From CAWJFJ01 sp963800065 (GTDB lineage Bacteria; Actinomycetota; Acidimicrobiia; Acidimicrobiales; UBA8190), in NCBI GenBank assembly GCA_963800065.1, contig CAWCZO010000003.1:124001-188000 (forward strand): DNA of 64,000 bases. Direction: 5' to 3'. Positions 50,952-60,410 of this stretch are shown piece by piece; position 1 is the first letter of the stretch; each line of letters opens with the position of its first letter. Made by a program: the position numbers and the translations under genes. The notes under the pieces were generated by a model, which did no database searches, was not told the DNA's origin, and was given only the letters and a program-made list of their open reading frames with translations.

Positions 50952-52874
50952 ATGAGCAGGACCCCGCGGTGTCTTGTCCTCGTCCGTGCGGGGGACAACT
51001 CGGTCCATGAGACCTGGCTCACCCCGTCGGAGGAGAAGAGCTTCGACCTCGCCGTCTCCTACTACGGCGCCACGCCGGGCCGTTGGGCGGCGGCGGCCGA
51101 CCACTACAGCGTCCAGCCGGGACCGAAACTGCCCTGCGTGGCCGACTGGCTCGACGAGAACTGGGAGTGGGTCTGCCGGTACGACTTCGTGGCCGTCCCC
51201 GACGACGACATGTCGGCTTCGGCCGAGGTCTGGTCCAGGGTCTTCGCGATCATGGAGCAGCACCAGCTCGACCTGGCCCAACCGGCGTTCGGCGCAGGCT
51301 CGAACTGGTGTCATCCGATAACCGCTGAGAGACCCGGGTACTCGTTCCGGGTGACCAACTTCATCGAGAACAATCTGGCCGTCTTCTCCCGGCGGGCTCT
51401 CGAGTGGTGCGCGCCGTCATTACGCCTGGGTAGCTCGGGCGTCGGTACCGACTACGCCTGGTGCGCCATCGTCAGGGCCAACGGCGGCCGGGTGGGCATC
51501 GTGGACGAGGTCAGCGTGGAGCACGTCCGCGCCCACCACGGAGCCGGCGCCACGGCGTACCAGTCCGTCGACTCGTTGGCGTCGGTCCTGACCCATCCCG
51601 AGATGTACGACGAGCTCCTCCTCATGGCCGCCTTCGGGATCGGCAACCCGTATGACCCCTTCGTCATCGAGGCCGTCGGTATCGACGGTTCGGACTCCCG
51701 CCGGTGCGACGACGGCGCCGCCCCCGTGGACGGGATCGACGCCGACCCTCTCAGTTTCCTGGTCGTCGGCTCGGGGACCGTGGCGGAATGGCGGGCCACC
51801 GTGGACTCACTGAACCGCTGTGTGCGGGCAGACGACGAGATCATCGTGGTCGACGCCACCTTCGACTCCCATCTCTCCGCCTGCCTGGGAGCCGACGAGG
51901 GGCCGGTCCGGCTGGTGACCGCCCCCGACGGCGGTCTGGCCGAGTGCTACGACTTGGCCGTCCCCGGGGCCGTCCACCCCACCGTCGTGGTGGTCGCCTC
52001 GGGATGGACGCTCGGCCCGGCCTTTCGCCGGTCCCTGGCCGGGGCCGCTTCCGGAGGCCCGTTCGATCTCGTCATCGACGATTCAGCCCCGGTGGCCGCC
52101 ATCCGGCGGGAGATCGTGCCCGCCCTCGGAGGCATGGGCGCTCTCGGTCGGGCCGTGACCACCGGCTTCGGCCGGGTGGGTACGCGGGAGATGCTCGAGA
52201 CAGCGGAGCGTCTCCTGCGTGAGGCGGGCCGGCGGGTCACCGTCGGTCCGCTCGACACGTCGGTGGCCGAGGCCGAGGCGGCGTCCCCTGACCTGGTCGA
52301 GCCCGTCGCCACCAGCGAGGGCGCCCAACCTCTGACCCGGCGTCTGCATCCCGCGCTGTTGAGGGCGGTGGAGCCCACCGTCCTCGACGCCGTCCGGGCG
52401 CTCGGCCCCCTCGTATCCGACGACCAGGCCGGCCAGTACGAGCGCCTGGTGGAGGCGAGGTGGCCCGAGTTGACCGGGACACCCCCCCTCGAGCCCGCCA
52501 CCGGGACCGCCGATCCGGGCCGATCGCTGCCGGGCACTGCCTACCGGGTGCCTGCCCTCGTCCGTGCCCTCGTCCGTCGGGGGACGGTCGGGCAGGCCGC
52601 CTCCCTGCTGGCCACGGTCGGACTGGCGGCGGGGACGCCGAGCGTCGAGGTGGAGGAGGCCGTCTCGGTGATGATGGCGGCCGGCCGCGATCCGGCCGAG
52701 CTCGTATCGGCCAGTGAGCCCGAAGCCGCCGCCCGGGCGGCGGCGGTGGTGATGGGCATCCTGGCTCGGACGGCCGCCGATGGGGACAGAGCGATCTCCG
52801 AACGGTCGGAGGCCACTGTCCGTCACGTGCGCCTGGGCAAAGTGGCCGCGCTTCGTGAGGCCGCAATGCTCTGA
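50952..52874 (+). CDS. Large glycosyltransferase-like protein (DUF707 N-terminus)
   Basis: This is a 640-residue cytoplasmic protein. ATG 50952 has GAGAAAGGA upstream. Residues 1-230 resemble DUF707 putative glycosyltransferases: CLVLVRAGDNSVHETWL, FDLAVSYYG, VCRYDFVAVPDDDMSAS with the DxD-like DDD, and the SVEHVRAHH histidines. Residues 255-420 look like a degenerate GT-A fold (ADPLSFLVVGSGTVAEW, DEIIVVDATF). The remainder is helical and Ala-rich. It is the first gene of a glycan block and is probably cotranscribed with the next three genes. Confidence 0.75.
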   Translation: MSRTPRCLVLVRAGDNSVHETWLTPSEEKSFDLAVSYYGATPGRWAAAADHYSVQPGPKLPCVADWLDENWEWVCRYDFVAVPDDDMSASAEVWSRVFAIMEQHQLDLAQPAFGAGSNWCHPITAERPGYSFRVTNFIENNLAVFSRRALEWCAPSLRLGSSGVGTDYAWCAIVRANGGRVGIVDEVSVEHVRAHHGAGATAYQSVDSLASVLTHPEMYDELLLMAAFGIGNPYDPFVIEAVGIDGSDSRRCDDGAAPVDGIDADPLSFLVVGSGTVAEWRATVDSLNRCVRADDEIIVVDATFDSHLSACLGADEGPVRLVTAPDGGLAECYDLAVPGAVHPTVVVVASGWTLGPAFRRSLAGAASGGPFDLVIDDSAPVAAIRREIVPALGGMGALGRAVTTGFGRVGTREMLETAERLLREAGRRVTVGPLDTSVAEAEAASPDLVEPVATSEGAQPLTRRLHPALLRAVEPTVLDAVRALGPLVSDDQAGQYERLVEARWPELTGTPPLEPATGTADPGRSLPGTAYRVPALVRALVRRGTVGQAASLLATVGLAAGTPSVEVEEAVSVMMAAGRDPAELVSASEPEAAARAAAVVMGILARTAADGDRAISERSEATVRHVRLGKVAALREAAML

Positions 52875-52955
52875 GCGGGATCCGGACGGCGTGGACGCCA
52901 AGGGCTTCAGCCCATTCTGAAATCGGTCGATATCGCTGGTCGGAGGTGGCCCCCA

Positions 52956-53474
52956 ATGCCGCAGACACTCAAAACACCCACCCGCTCCACCGCGAACCGG
53001 TCCCGTTCCGACAAAGAGCCGTCGGGGATCCCCCGGACGGATCCGGCGACCCCGCCGGCCACCGTCAACGACTGCCGTCTGATTGACTTCCCCAGGGTCC
53101 AGGACCCGAGAGGGAATCTCACGTTCGTCGAGTCCACCAGACACATCCCCTTCGAGATCAAGCGGGTCTTCTACCTGTATGACGTACCCGGTGGCGAGTC
53201 GCGGGCCGGACATGCCAACAAGAACCTCCAACAGGTCATCATCGCCGCCTCGGGGAGCTTCGACGTCGTGGTCGATGACGGCCTCAAGCGCGCCAGGTTC
53301 TCCCTCTCGCGCTCCTATTACGGCCTGTACATACCCGGTGGCATCTGGCGGGACATGGACAACTTCTCCTCAGGCTCGGTGGCCATCGTGCTGGCGTCGG
53401 ACTACTACGACGCCGACGACTACCACCGTGTCTACAGCGACTACCTGGCCCAGAGGCGGGCTCTTCAACCGTGA
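52956..53474 (+). CDS. FdtA/QdtA-like dTDP-6-deoxyhexose 3,4-ketoisomerase (cupin)
   Basis: This is a 172-residue protein. ATG 52956 has GGAGG 7 bases upstream. After a polar 37-residue extension comes a WxcM/FdtA-type cupin: CRLIDFPRVQDPRGNLTFVE, FEIKRVFYLYDVPGGESRAG, HANKNLQQVIIAASGSFDVV and SYYGLYIPGGIWRDMDNFS. The family moves the keto group of dTDP-4-keto-6-deoxyglucose from C4 to C3. The usual HAH pair at the active site reads HAN here, so the second His is Asn. Its stop overlaps the start of the aminotransferase gene. Confidence 0.87.
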   Translation: MPQTLKTPTRSTANRSRSDKEPSGIPRTDPATPPATVNDCRLIDFPRVQDPRGNLTFVESTRHIPFEIKRVFYLYDVPGGESRAGHANKNLQQVIIAASGSFDVVVDDGLKRARFSLSRSYYGLYIPGGIWRDMDNFSSGSVAIVLASDYYDADDYHRVYSDYLAQRRALQP

Positions 53475-54604
53475 CGACGACGACCGGTGCCGTCACGGTC
53501 CCCTTTCTCGACCTGCGTCACTCCACCGGGGACCTCCGCGCCGAGCTCGACGCCGCCATGGCCAGGGTCCTCGACAGGGGCGTCTACGTCCTCGGGCCCG
53601 AGGTGGAGTCGTTCGAGGCGGCGTGGGCCCTCTACACCGACTCCACCTACTGCGTGGGGGTGGGAACGGGCCTGTCGGCCATCGAGCTGGCCCTGCGCGC
53701 CGTGGGGGTGAAGCCGGGCGGGGAGGTGATCGTCCCGAGCAACACCTACATCGCCACCTGGCTGGCCGTCACCAACATCGGCGCGACCGTGGTGCCGGTC
53801 GAGCCTGACCCCACCACCTATCTCCTCGACGCCGGTCGGGTGGAGGAGATGATCACCCCCCGGACGGCGGCCCTCCTCCCCGTCCACCTCTACGGACAGG
53901 CGGCCGACATGGCCGGTCTGTCGGTGGTGGCACGACGGCACGGCCTGCCTGTGGTCGTCGACGGCGCCCAGGCCCACGGTGTCCGCTGGGAACCGTGGGC
54001 GCTCCAGCCCGACGCCACGGCGTGGAGCTTCTACCCGAGCAAGAACCTGGGTGCCCTCGGCGACGGCGGTGCGGTGACGACGCGGAGCCGCTCCGTGGCC
54101 GAGCACCTCCGGTTGGCCCGGAACTACGGGAGCGGAACCAAGAACGTCCACGACGAGATCGGCACCAACTCTCGCCTCGACGAACTGCAGGCTGCCGTCC
54201 TCGGGGTGAAGCTCGACCACCTGGACGAGTGGAACGAGCGACGGAGACAGATCGCCGGGCGCTATCTGGCGGCCATCGATCCGACGGTGGTCACCCTGCC
54301 CCGGGTACCGGCGGACACCACGCCGGTCTGGCACCTCTTCGTCGTCCGGAGCCCGCATCGCGATCTCCTGCAGCGACACCTCGCCGACCGGGGCGTGACG
54401 ACCCTGGTCCACTACCCCGTACCGCCCCACCGGCAGAGCGCCTACCGAAATACGTCGCTGGCCGGGGCCCGGCTCCCCATTTCGGAGAGGCTGCACCGGG
54501 AGATCCTGAGCCTGCCACTGCACCCCCACATGCGTCCGGAGGAGGTGGAGACCGTCGTCGACGCCGTCAACTGCTTCGCCGTCGACGCCGCCGTCGGAAC
54601 CTGA
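53471..54604 (+). CDS. DegT/DnrJ/EryC1-family sugar aminotransferase (FdtB-like)
   Basis: This 377-residue PLP enzyme should aminate the 3-keto sugar made by the FdtA-like enzyme. GTG 53471 overlaps its stop (GTGA). Features are GTGLSAIELALRAVGVKPG, VIVPSNTYIATWLAV, VVVDGAQAHG (the cofactor Asp), the PLP lysine K191 in FYPSKNLGALGDGG, and RNYGSG. The context suggests a dTDP-3-amino-3,6-dideoxyhexose. The rmlA/rmlB genes for the precursor are not in the window. Confidence 0.92.
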   Translation: MTTTTGAVTVPFLDLRHSTGDLRAELDAAMARVLDRGVYVLGPEVESFEAAWALYTDSTYCVGVGTGLSAIELALRAVGVKPGGEVIVPSNTYIATWLAVTNIGATVVPVEPDPTTYLLDAGRVEEMITPRTAALLPVHLYGQAADMAGLSVVARRHGLPVVVDGAQAHGVRWEPWALQPDATAWSFYPSKNLGALGDGGAVTTRSRSVAEHLRLARNYGSGTKNVHDEIGTNSRLDELQAAVLGVKLDHLDEWNERRRQIAGRYLAAIDPTVVTLPRVPADTTPVWHLFVVRSPHRDLLQRHLADRGVTTLVHYPVPPHRQSAYRNTSLAGARLPISERLHREILSLPLHPHMRPEEVETVVDAVNCFAVDAAVGT

Positions 54605-54605
54605 G

Positions 54606-56537
54606 ATGACCGATCCCATCCTGGCCATGCTCCCCGAGGACCTGGCGTACCGGGCCGAGGTGCTCACCAACCGCAGTGCCCTCGGATTGCTGGAGGATCT
54701 CACCGACGAGCTGGTGGGCCGGGGAGACACCGACAGCGCCCTCCTCGTGTCCAGCGCCGCCGTGTGCTGGGCCGTCGAGAACCATCCCGGGATCTACGAC
54801 AGCGGGCGCCTCGAGTCGGCCCTCGTCCGCATCAATTCGATGATCCTCGGCCCCTGCCCCGTCGACCCCGCCGGACCCGTCGTCCACCTGCTCACCCGGA
54901 CCTTCAGCACCGGGGGGCACACCAGACTGACGTGGCGGTGGATCGCGGCCGACACCGATCACGAGCACATCGTCGTGATCACCGACCAGGCCGACGAGCC
55001 CGTTCCGGAGCAGCTCGTGGCGGCGGCGGCCGGCCGGGTCGTCGTCCTACCGACGGGAGCTCCGAGCGATGCCGTCCGAGAGGTGCACTGTCATCTCGGG
55101 GGGGCCGCCTACGTGGTGATGAACGTGGCCGAGCACGACACCGTGGCTCTGACGGCGTGCGCCGACCCGGCCCGTCGGCCCCCGTCGTTCATGATGAACC
55201 AGGCCGACCACCGGTTCTTTCTCGGCGCGGGGTTCGCCGACGGTCTGCTCAACCTCCGGCCGTCGGCGGTGACTTCGAGCGCACGACGCCGCTGCGTTCG
55301 CGATCACCGGAACCTGTCGTTCGCGATCCCCATCGACGACGTCGATCCGGTCAGAAGCCGCGGCCCGGCCAAGGTGCACGCCGGCCTTCCGGAGGACTCG
55401 GTGGTGCTCCTCACCATGGCCCGCTCGCCCAAGTACGTGGCCGCGCCGGGGGCGGTGGGTTTCTGCGATCTGGCGTCCCGGGTCCTTTCGGCCAGGCCCC
55501 AGTGCCACGTGGTGGCCATCGGCCCGTCTCCGCAGGAGCAGGCCTGGGCGGCCATGGCCGGGGAGCACCGCGGACGGGTTCACGTCCTCGGGTTGCTCGA
55601 GCATCCGCAGATGTGGCTGGAGACGGCCGACATATATCTGGACTCCTTCCCCCTCTCGTCCGCCACCTCTCTGCTCGAGGCCGTGCAGTTCGGTGCCGTA
55701 CCCGTCACCCTCGGCGACGGTGGATCGATCCTCGGCTACGACGCTTTCGGGGTGGAGCCGGTCCAGGCGGCCGACCACGACGGCTGGGTCGCCACCGTCC
55801 TGGATCTGGTTGACGACCCCGCCGGAAGGACGGCTCAGGGCCGGTCGGTGGCCCCGCGCGTCCGTGACGTCCACGGCTCTTCCGGCCTGGCCCAGCGCAT
55901 TCGCGACCTCTACGGGTCCATCACCCCGGGATCGGCCGTCGTCTGCCCTCCTCTGGCGTCGCGCTGCGACCGGGAGGACCGCGAGCTGGTGGATGTGTAC
56001 AACGGGTGCCATCCCGCCGGGCCGGTCGAGGTCCACCTGGCTCAGCATCTGGCCGACCGCGGACTGCGCCTGGACGGCCTGGCTCAAGTCCCCGCCCCTC
56101 TTCCGCCGGACCCGCAGTTCGCTATCGTCGCCCTGCTCGCCGACGCCGATGATCTCGGACCGGCGCTGGTCCGCGCCCTCGTGCTCCTCGAATGGCAGCC
56201 CGACCTGGAGGTGCTCCTCGTCGACGCCACCGGTGAGGTGGGTCCCTACATGCCGGCGGTGGACCCCCGGATCACCGTCGGTGTCGTCGCCGACCCCGGC
56301 CAGCCCCGGGGGCGGATCTGGGCTGACGCGGCGGCGCGCTGCTCGCGGCCCCGGGCCCTCTTCACGACCACGGAGGCCATTCCCGGCCCGCGGCTCATGG
56401 CCGCCCTCCAGATCCCTGCATCGGGGGAACCCGCCGACGTGTCGGCCTTTCTGGCCGAGGCCGCGGCGACGATGGTGGTGGCGGATGTGTCCGAGGTCGC
56501 CCGGGGCTTTCCCGGCGACGCGGTGAAGTGGTTGTGA
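54606..56537 (+). CDS. Large GT-B-type glycosyltransferase-like protein
   Basis: This is a 643-residue cytoplasmic protein starting directly after the aminotransferase gene. Residues 90-430 look like a GT-B fold: VVHLLTRTFSTGGHTRLTWR (donor/acceptor loop), VVLLTMARSPKYVAAPG, RVHVLGLLEHPQMWLETADI and YLDSFPLSSATSLLEAVQFG, the C-terminal donor-site pattern of GT4/GT41-like enzymes. The last about 150 residues resemble a stripped GT-A start (DPQFAIVALLADADDLGPAL). It is likely a surface glycan or glycoprotein transferase. Confidence 0.78.
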   Translation: MTDPILAMLPEDLAYRAEVLTNRSALGLLEDLTDELVGRGDTDSALLVSSAAVCWAVENHPGIYDSGRLESALVRINSMILGPCPVDPAGPVVHLLTRTFSTGGHTRLTWRWIAADTDHEHIVVITDQADEPVPEQLVAAAAGRVVVLPTGAPSDAVREVHCHLGGAAYVVMNVAEHDTVALTACADPARRPPSFMMNQADHRFFLGAGFADGLLNLRPSAVTSSARRRCVRDHRNLSFAIPIDDVDPVRSRGPAKVHAGLPEDSVVLLTMARSPKYVAAPGAVGFCDLASRVLSARPQCHVVAIGPSPQEQAWAAMAGEHRGRVHVLGLLEHPQMWLETADIYLDSFPLSSATSLLEAVQFGAVPVTLGDGGSILGYDAFGVEPVQAADHDGWVATVLDLVDDPAGRTAQGRSVAPRVRDVHGSSGLAQRIRDLYGSITPGSAVVCPPLASRCDREDRELVDVYNGCHPAGPVEVHLAQHLADRGLRLDGLAQVPAPLPPDPQFAIVALLADADDLGPALVRALVLLEWQPDLEVLLVDATGEVGPYMPAVDPRITVGVVADPGQPRGRIWADAAARCSRPRALFTTTEAIPGPRLMAALQIPASGEPADVSAFLAEAAATMVVADVSEVARGFPGDAVKWL

Positions 56538-56542
56538 TCTCC

Positions 56543-56560
56543 GGCGCTTAGTGGAGCGCC
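56543..56560. terminator. Small hairpin between convergent glycosyltransferase genes
   Basis: GGCGCT-TAGTGG-AGCGCC is a perfect 6-bp stem at the meeting point of the genes ending at 56537 (+) and 56548 (-). There is no T-run; it is a weak candidate for a bidirectional terminator. Confidence 0.3.
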
Positions 56561-59163
56561 ATCATGCCGGCCCGAGGGGCCAGACCGCTCAGCTGTCGCA
56601 TCTCGCGGGCCGTGACGGGCGGACGGAGGACGAGGGGTGCGGCGTCGCCCAACCCCGGATCGCCGATCCACACCAGGGCGCTCAGACTCCCGGCCTGGGC
56701 CACGGCCGAGATGTCGGGGACGTGAGCCACCTGGATCCCGGCCGTCGGCGTGGCCCCGGCTCCCGTGGCGCTCAGCACGTCGCCCAGCAGCGCGGCGGCG
56801 GCCTCGGCCGAGACGGAGTCCCGGGGCGCCCACAGAACCAGCTGGACGGGGTCGCCGGCGTCGAAGGCCTCGAGATAGGGCGTCACCAGATCGGCCAGTC
56901 CGGCGGCCGAGTGCCAGTCGGGAAGGGCGGAGAAGTAGGTGACCGACGCGCCCTCGCCCCGGCGGGACCTCACCAGGTGGCCGAGGAGGGTCTCGTAGGT
57001 GAGGAAGCTGTTCAGACACGCCCACAGGGCCTGGTCCGCCGTCGAGGGCCGGCCGTTCAGCATCACGGTGGAGGCCCGGAGGGCACCGAGCGGTTGGCGG
57101 GCCAACTCGTCGGCCACGGCTTCGATGGACCGGACCTCGGAGGCCTGGTGGGAGATGCGCTGCTCCGCCCCCTCCACTCCGAGCAGGGCCGCCAGGTCGG
57201 GGGCGGTCGACCCCGCCGCCACCTCGGTGGCGGCCATCCCCAGAGTGCGGGCGCGGGCGCGCAGCTGCGAGATGCTCAGCTCGTGGGTCAGGTGATGGAC
57301 GGCCCGGCGGGTGTACCAGACCCTGAGGCCCGCCGAACGCAGACGGCTGTTCAGGTCGGTGTCCTCGAGCCACCGGCCCCGCGGGGGGACGGAGCGCAGC
57401 AGTGCCGTCTTGTAGGAGGTTCGCCCCCCCCAGCCGCAGTGCCAGGGGACCTCCCCCTCGGTCAGGGCGGGATAGGAGAACAGGCGCTGCCCGCCGACGA
57501 GGGCGAAGTACATGGCGGGGCCCACCTCGACATCGGGGTGCACGGCGGTGAAACCGAGGACGGCGTCGGCCCGGCCCGGGTGTTCCTCATGGGCCGCCAG
57601 ATGGGCGGCCAGGCAGTCGGGTCCGGCGATGTCGTCGTCGTCGACGAAGAGGACCACGTCACCGGTGGCGGACTCGACCCCGCTCCGGCGGGCCTCCCCG
57701 AGGCCCTCGTTGACATCCTTGCGCAGGAGCCGGACGTCGACGATGCCGACGAAGTCCGAGACGACGCCGTCCATGGGCTCCGCCGAGCCGTCGTCCACCA
57801 CGATCACCTCGAAGCGTTCCTTCGGCAACGACTGGCCGGTCAGTCCCTCCAGGCAGCGGCGGAGCTCCTGGGGCCGGTTGTAGGTGGCGACCACCACACT
57901 GAGGGTGAGCCGGGAGCCCGGTTGGGCCGGGGAGCAGATCCCGGCATAGGTCTCCCCCCAACGGGCGGCGTCCTCGGTCATGGAGAGGGGAGCGTCGATG
58001 CGGGCGGCCAACACGTCGCGCAGCGGCCTGTCCCTCTCCACCTGGGCCAGCACCGACGCCAGCGCGGCGGGGTCACCGGCCGGGTAGACGAACCCGTCGT
58101 GACCGTCGGTGACGATCTCGGTGAGGCCGCCGGCGTCGGAGCAGATCACCGGGACCTTGCGGGCGAAGGCCTCGCGCACCACGGTGGGATAGTTCTCCAC
58201 CCTCGAGGGCAGCAGCAGGTAGTCGAGCCCGTCCAGGATCCCCACCAGATCGGCCGGGGAGAAGGGCCCGGCCCAATGGATCCTCGGATTGGTGGAGAAG
58301 AGGGCGCGGGCCGTGTCGTCGGCGGCCCCGTGGACGGTCACGACGAGCTCCCCCGGACCGAGCAGTCTCAGGGCGGCGTCGAGATCGCCGGCACCCTTGA
58401 AGTCGTGTCCGTCGCCGGTGGAGACGAAGTTGGCCACGATCCCGACGCGCAGGGGGTCTTCGCCTTTCGACGGCCGGGGGGACAGTCTCACCGGCGTGGA
58501 GACGCCCGAGGGACGTGCGGCGATCTGCTGGGAGATCCACGGGGACCGCTCGACGAAGCGCGCCTGGTACCGCGACGGCGAGGTGATGAGATCGCAGAAG
58601 CGCAGCGCCCGGGCCATCAGGTTCGACCGGGCCGCCACCCAGGACTCACGGGACGAATCGGGGGGTGGCGCCCCGCCCGCCAGGCAGCTCGCACAGGTGT
58701 GAGCGGATACCGCTCCCGGGCAGAGCGATCCGTCGAAACGGATCTCCTTGGCCCTCGGGCAGGTGACCCAGGCGTCGTGGAGGGTCAGCACGACCCTCGG
58801 TCCGGCCAACCACGCCTGTTCGATCAGCGACACCGAGAGTCCCCGGGTCAGGTGGTGGAAGTGCACGACGTCCACCTGCTCGTCCCAGATGACCCGGCGC
58901 AGCACGCGTTCGACCTGCGAATCGCCGAACTCCTGATGGGGGAGGAGTCGGGGCCGGTTGATCCGGATGACGTGGATCCCTTCGACGTCCACGTCCTCGA
59001 CGGCGGCATCGGGAAGGTCGGGCGACTCGAAGGGATGGAAGACGACGACGCCGTGACCCTGCTCCGCCAGCTCCCGGGCCAGGTCGGCGACGTAGGTTTC
59101 GACCCCGCCGGTGTCGAAGGGCGAGAAGGTGTGGGCGACCAGACAGACCGACAGCCGTCGCAT
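56548..59163 (-). CDS. Fused two-domain glycosyltransferase (GT4 + GT2)
   Basis: This is an 871-residue protein. ATG 59163 overlaps the previous stop in TGATG, so the longer open frame is rejected. Residues 1-395 form a GT4-type GT-B enzyme: LVAHTFSPFDTGGVETYVAD, then LLLPSRVENYPTVVREAFAR and ICSDAGGLTEIV. Residues 398-640 form a GT2 GT-A domain: LSVVVATYNRPQELRRCLEG, VIVVDDGS, FVDDDDIAG (the metal DxD) and WGGRTSYKTALLR. The last 230 residues are of unknown type. It may add two successive sugars to one acceptor. Confidence 0.9.
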   Translation of the reverse strand: MRRLSVCLVAHTFSPFDTGGVETYVADLARELAEQGHGVVVFHPFESPDLPDAAVEDVDVEGIHVIRINRPRLLPHQEFGDSQVERVLRRVIWDEQVDVVHFHHLTRGLSVSLIEQAWLAGPRVVLTLHDAWVTCPRAKEIRFDGSLCPGAVSAHTCASCLAGGAPPPDSSRESWVAARSNLMARALRFCDLITSPSRYQARFVERSPWISQQIAARPSGVSTPVRLSPRPSKGEDPLRVGIVANFVSTGDGHDFKGAGDLDAALRLLGPGELVVTVHGAADDTARALFSTNPRIHWAGPFSPADLVGILDGLDYLLLPSRVENYPTVVREAFARKVPVICSDAGGLTEIVTDGHDGFVYPAGDPAALASVLAQVERDRPLRDVLAARIDAPLSMTEDAARWGETYAGICSPAQPGSRLTLSVVVATYNRPQELRRCLEGLTGQSLPKERFEVIVVDDGSAEPMDGVVSDFVGIVDVRLLRKDVNEGLGEARRSGVESATGDVVLFVDDDDIAGPDCLAAHLAAHEEHPGRADAVLGFTAVHPDVEVGPAMYFALVGGQRLFSYPALTEGEVPWHCGWGGRTSYKTALLRSVPPRGRWLEDTDLNSRLRSAGLRVWYTRRAVHHLTHELSISQLRARARTLGMAATEVAAGSTAPDLAALLGVEGAEQRISHQASEVRSIEAVADELARQPLGALRASTVMLNGRPSTADQALWACLNSFLTYETLLGHLVRSRRGEGASVTYFSALPDWHSAAGLADLVTPYLEAFDAGDPVQLVLWAPRDSVSAEAAAALLGDVLSATGAGATPTAGIQVAHVPDISAVAQAGSLSALVWIGDPGLGDAAPLVLRPPVTAREMRQLSGLAPRAGMMALH

Positions 59164-60278
59164 CACACAGGGGTCAGCGCGCTCGTCCGCTCCACGACGG
59201 CGGAGGCTCCTTGGCCGACGGCGGCCAGGATGCGTCGGCCCACGGAGGTCCACGTGAAGCGGCGGGCGTAGGACCGGTGCTCGGGGTCGAGGCGTCCGGC
59301 GGCGAGGGCCTGCCCGCTCGCCGCCACGAAGTCGTCGACGTTCGTGGTGGAGACGGCGATGTCGCTCAGGGCAGGGGGGCAGGCGCAGTTCAGAAGGACC
59401 GAGCGCAGACCGGCGCAGGCGTAGTTGTAGATCTTGTGGGGTTCCATCGACCAGGTGAAGGGCTCGTCGGTGTGGGGGACGATCCCGATATCGCAGTGCC
59501 GGAGATAGGCCGGGGACACCTCCGGAGGCCGGGGGCCGAGGAAGTGGACGTGACCATGAGTGCGAATCAGCTCGGCCACCGCCGGTGACGGCGCGAATCC
59601 GACCAGGACCACATGGACACCGGACGACGCCAGCGCTTCGAGAGCCGCCGCCTCGATGCGCACCGACAGGGCGCCGAAGTACAGCGCCCGGGGATGGGGG
59701 ATGGGGGCGAGATCGGCCGGCTCGCCCAGGTTGTCGACGGCGTCCGTCTCGAGACCACTGTCGCAACCGTGACCGACGTAGGTCGCCCCGGGGACGTCGG
59801 CGATCGCTCCTTCGGACAGCCCGGTCACCGTCTCCGAGCTGCGGATGAGCAGCCCCCGGATCCGAGCCAGGCGGTCCGACGTGGTCCGGTCCATTCCCGG
59901 CCACAGGTGCAGGACGTCGTGGGTCACCAGGGCCGTGGTGCGACAGCGCGGTGCGAAGGCATGGTGGAACCACCAGTTGGCTTCGGCCACGCCGAAGTTC
60001 AAAAGGATCGGGTCGTGCAGCTGTGAGGTCGAGATGACCGCGTCGGCCACGGCGCCGGCCGGCACCTCGGCTCCCCGCCTGGAGTAGACGTGGAGGCCGC
60101 GGACGTTGTTGGCATCGAGGGTCGGTGGACCGTCTCCGGCGACGTTCGGCTCCACATAGGCCACCTGGCGGGCCAGCCCGCTCGACTGGAGGGCGTGGGC
60201 CACGGATTCAGCCGCCCGGCCCAGTTGGCCGTAGTCGTTCTGGAGCCAGCTGACGACGACGTCAGGGCGGTTTTCCAC
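59163..60278 (-). CDS. GT4-like glycosyltransferase
   Basis: This is a 371-residue protein with a GT-B-like fold. The N-terminal domain has VVSWLQNDYGQLGRAAES. The C-terminal donor site is ALYFGALSVRIEAAALEALA, VHVVLVGFAP and HVHFLGPRPPEVSPAYLRHC, with DIGIVPH and WSMEPHKIYNYACAG (the E-H-K-x-Y pattern of TuaH/GT4 relatives). It is translationally coupled to the fused transferase downstream. Confidence 0.85.
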   Translation of the reverse strand: MENRPDVVVSWLQNDYGQLGRAAESVAHALQSSGLARQVAYVEPNVAGDGPPTLDANNVRGLHVYSRRGAEVPAGAVADAVISTSQLHDPILLNFGVAEANWWFHHAFAPRCRTTALVTHDVLHLWPGMDRTTSDRLARIRGLLIRSSETVTGLSEGAIADVPGATYVGHGCDSGLETDAVDNLGEPADLAPIPHPRALYFGALSVRIEAAALEALASSGVHVVLVGFAPSPAVAELIRTHGHVHFLGPRPPEVSPAYLRHCDIGIVPHTDEPFTWSMEPHKIYNYACAGLRSVLLNCACPPALSDIAVSTTNVDDFVAASGQALAAGRLDPEHRSYARRFTWTSVGRRILAAVGQGASAVVERTSALTPV

Positions 60279-60410
60279 CCGTTCCTTGTCGGCACGATCG
60301 GCGACCTGCTTGAGATACCCGGCCCGGCCCCGGAGAAGGAGACGGACCCGTCACCACATCGGGTGGCAGACCGGGTCAGCGCTCCGGCGGGCGCCCCTTG
60401 CCGATCGTTC

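Noticed and set aside
56551..59271. A 906-residue open frame opposite the fused glycosyltransferase
   Set aside because: It is a low-complexity Gly/Arg/His shadow; the minus strand encodes well-formed GT4 and GT2 domains.
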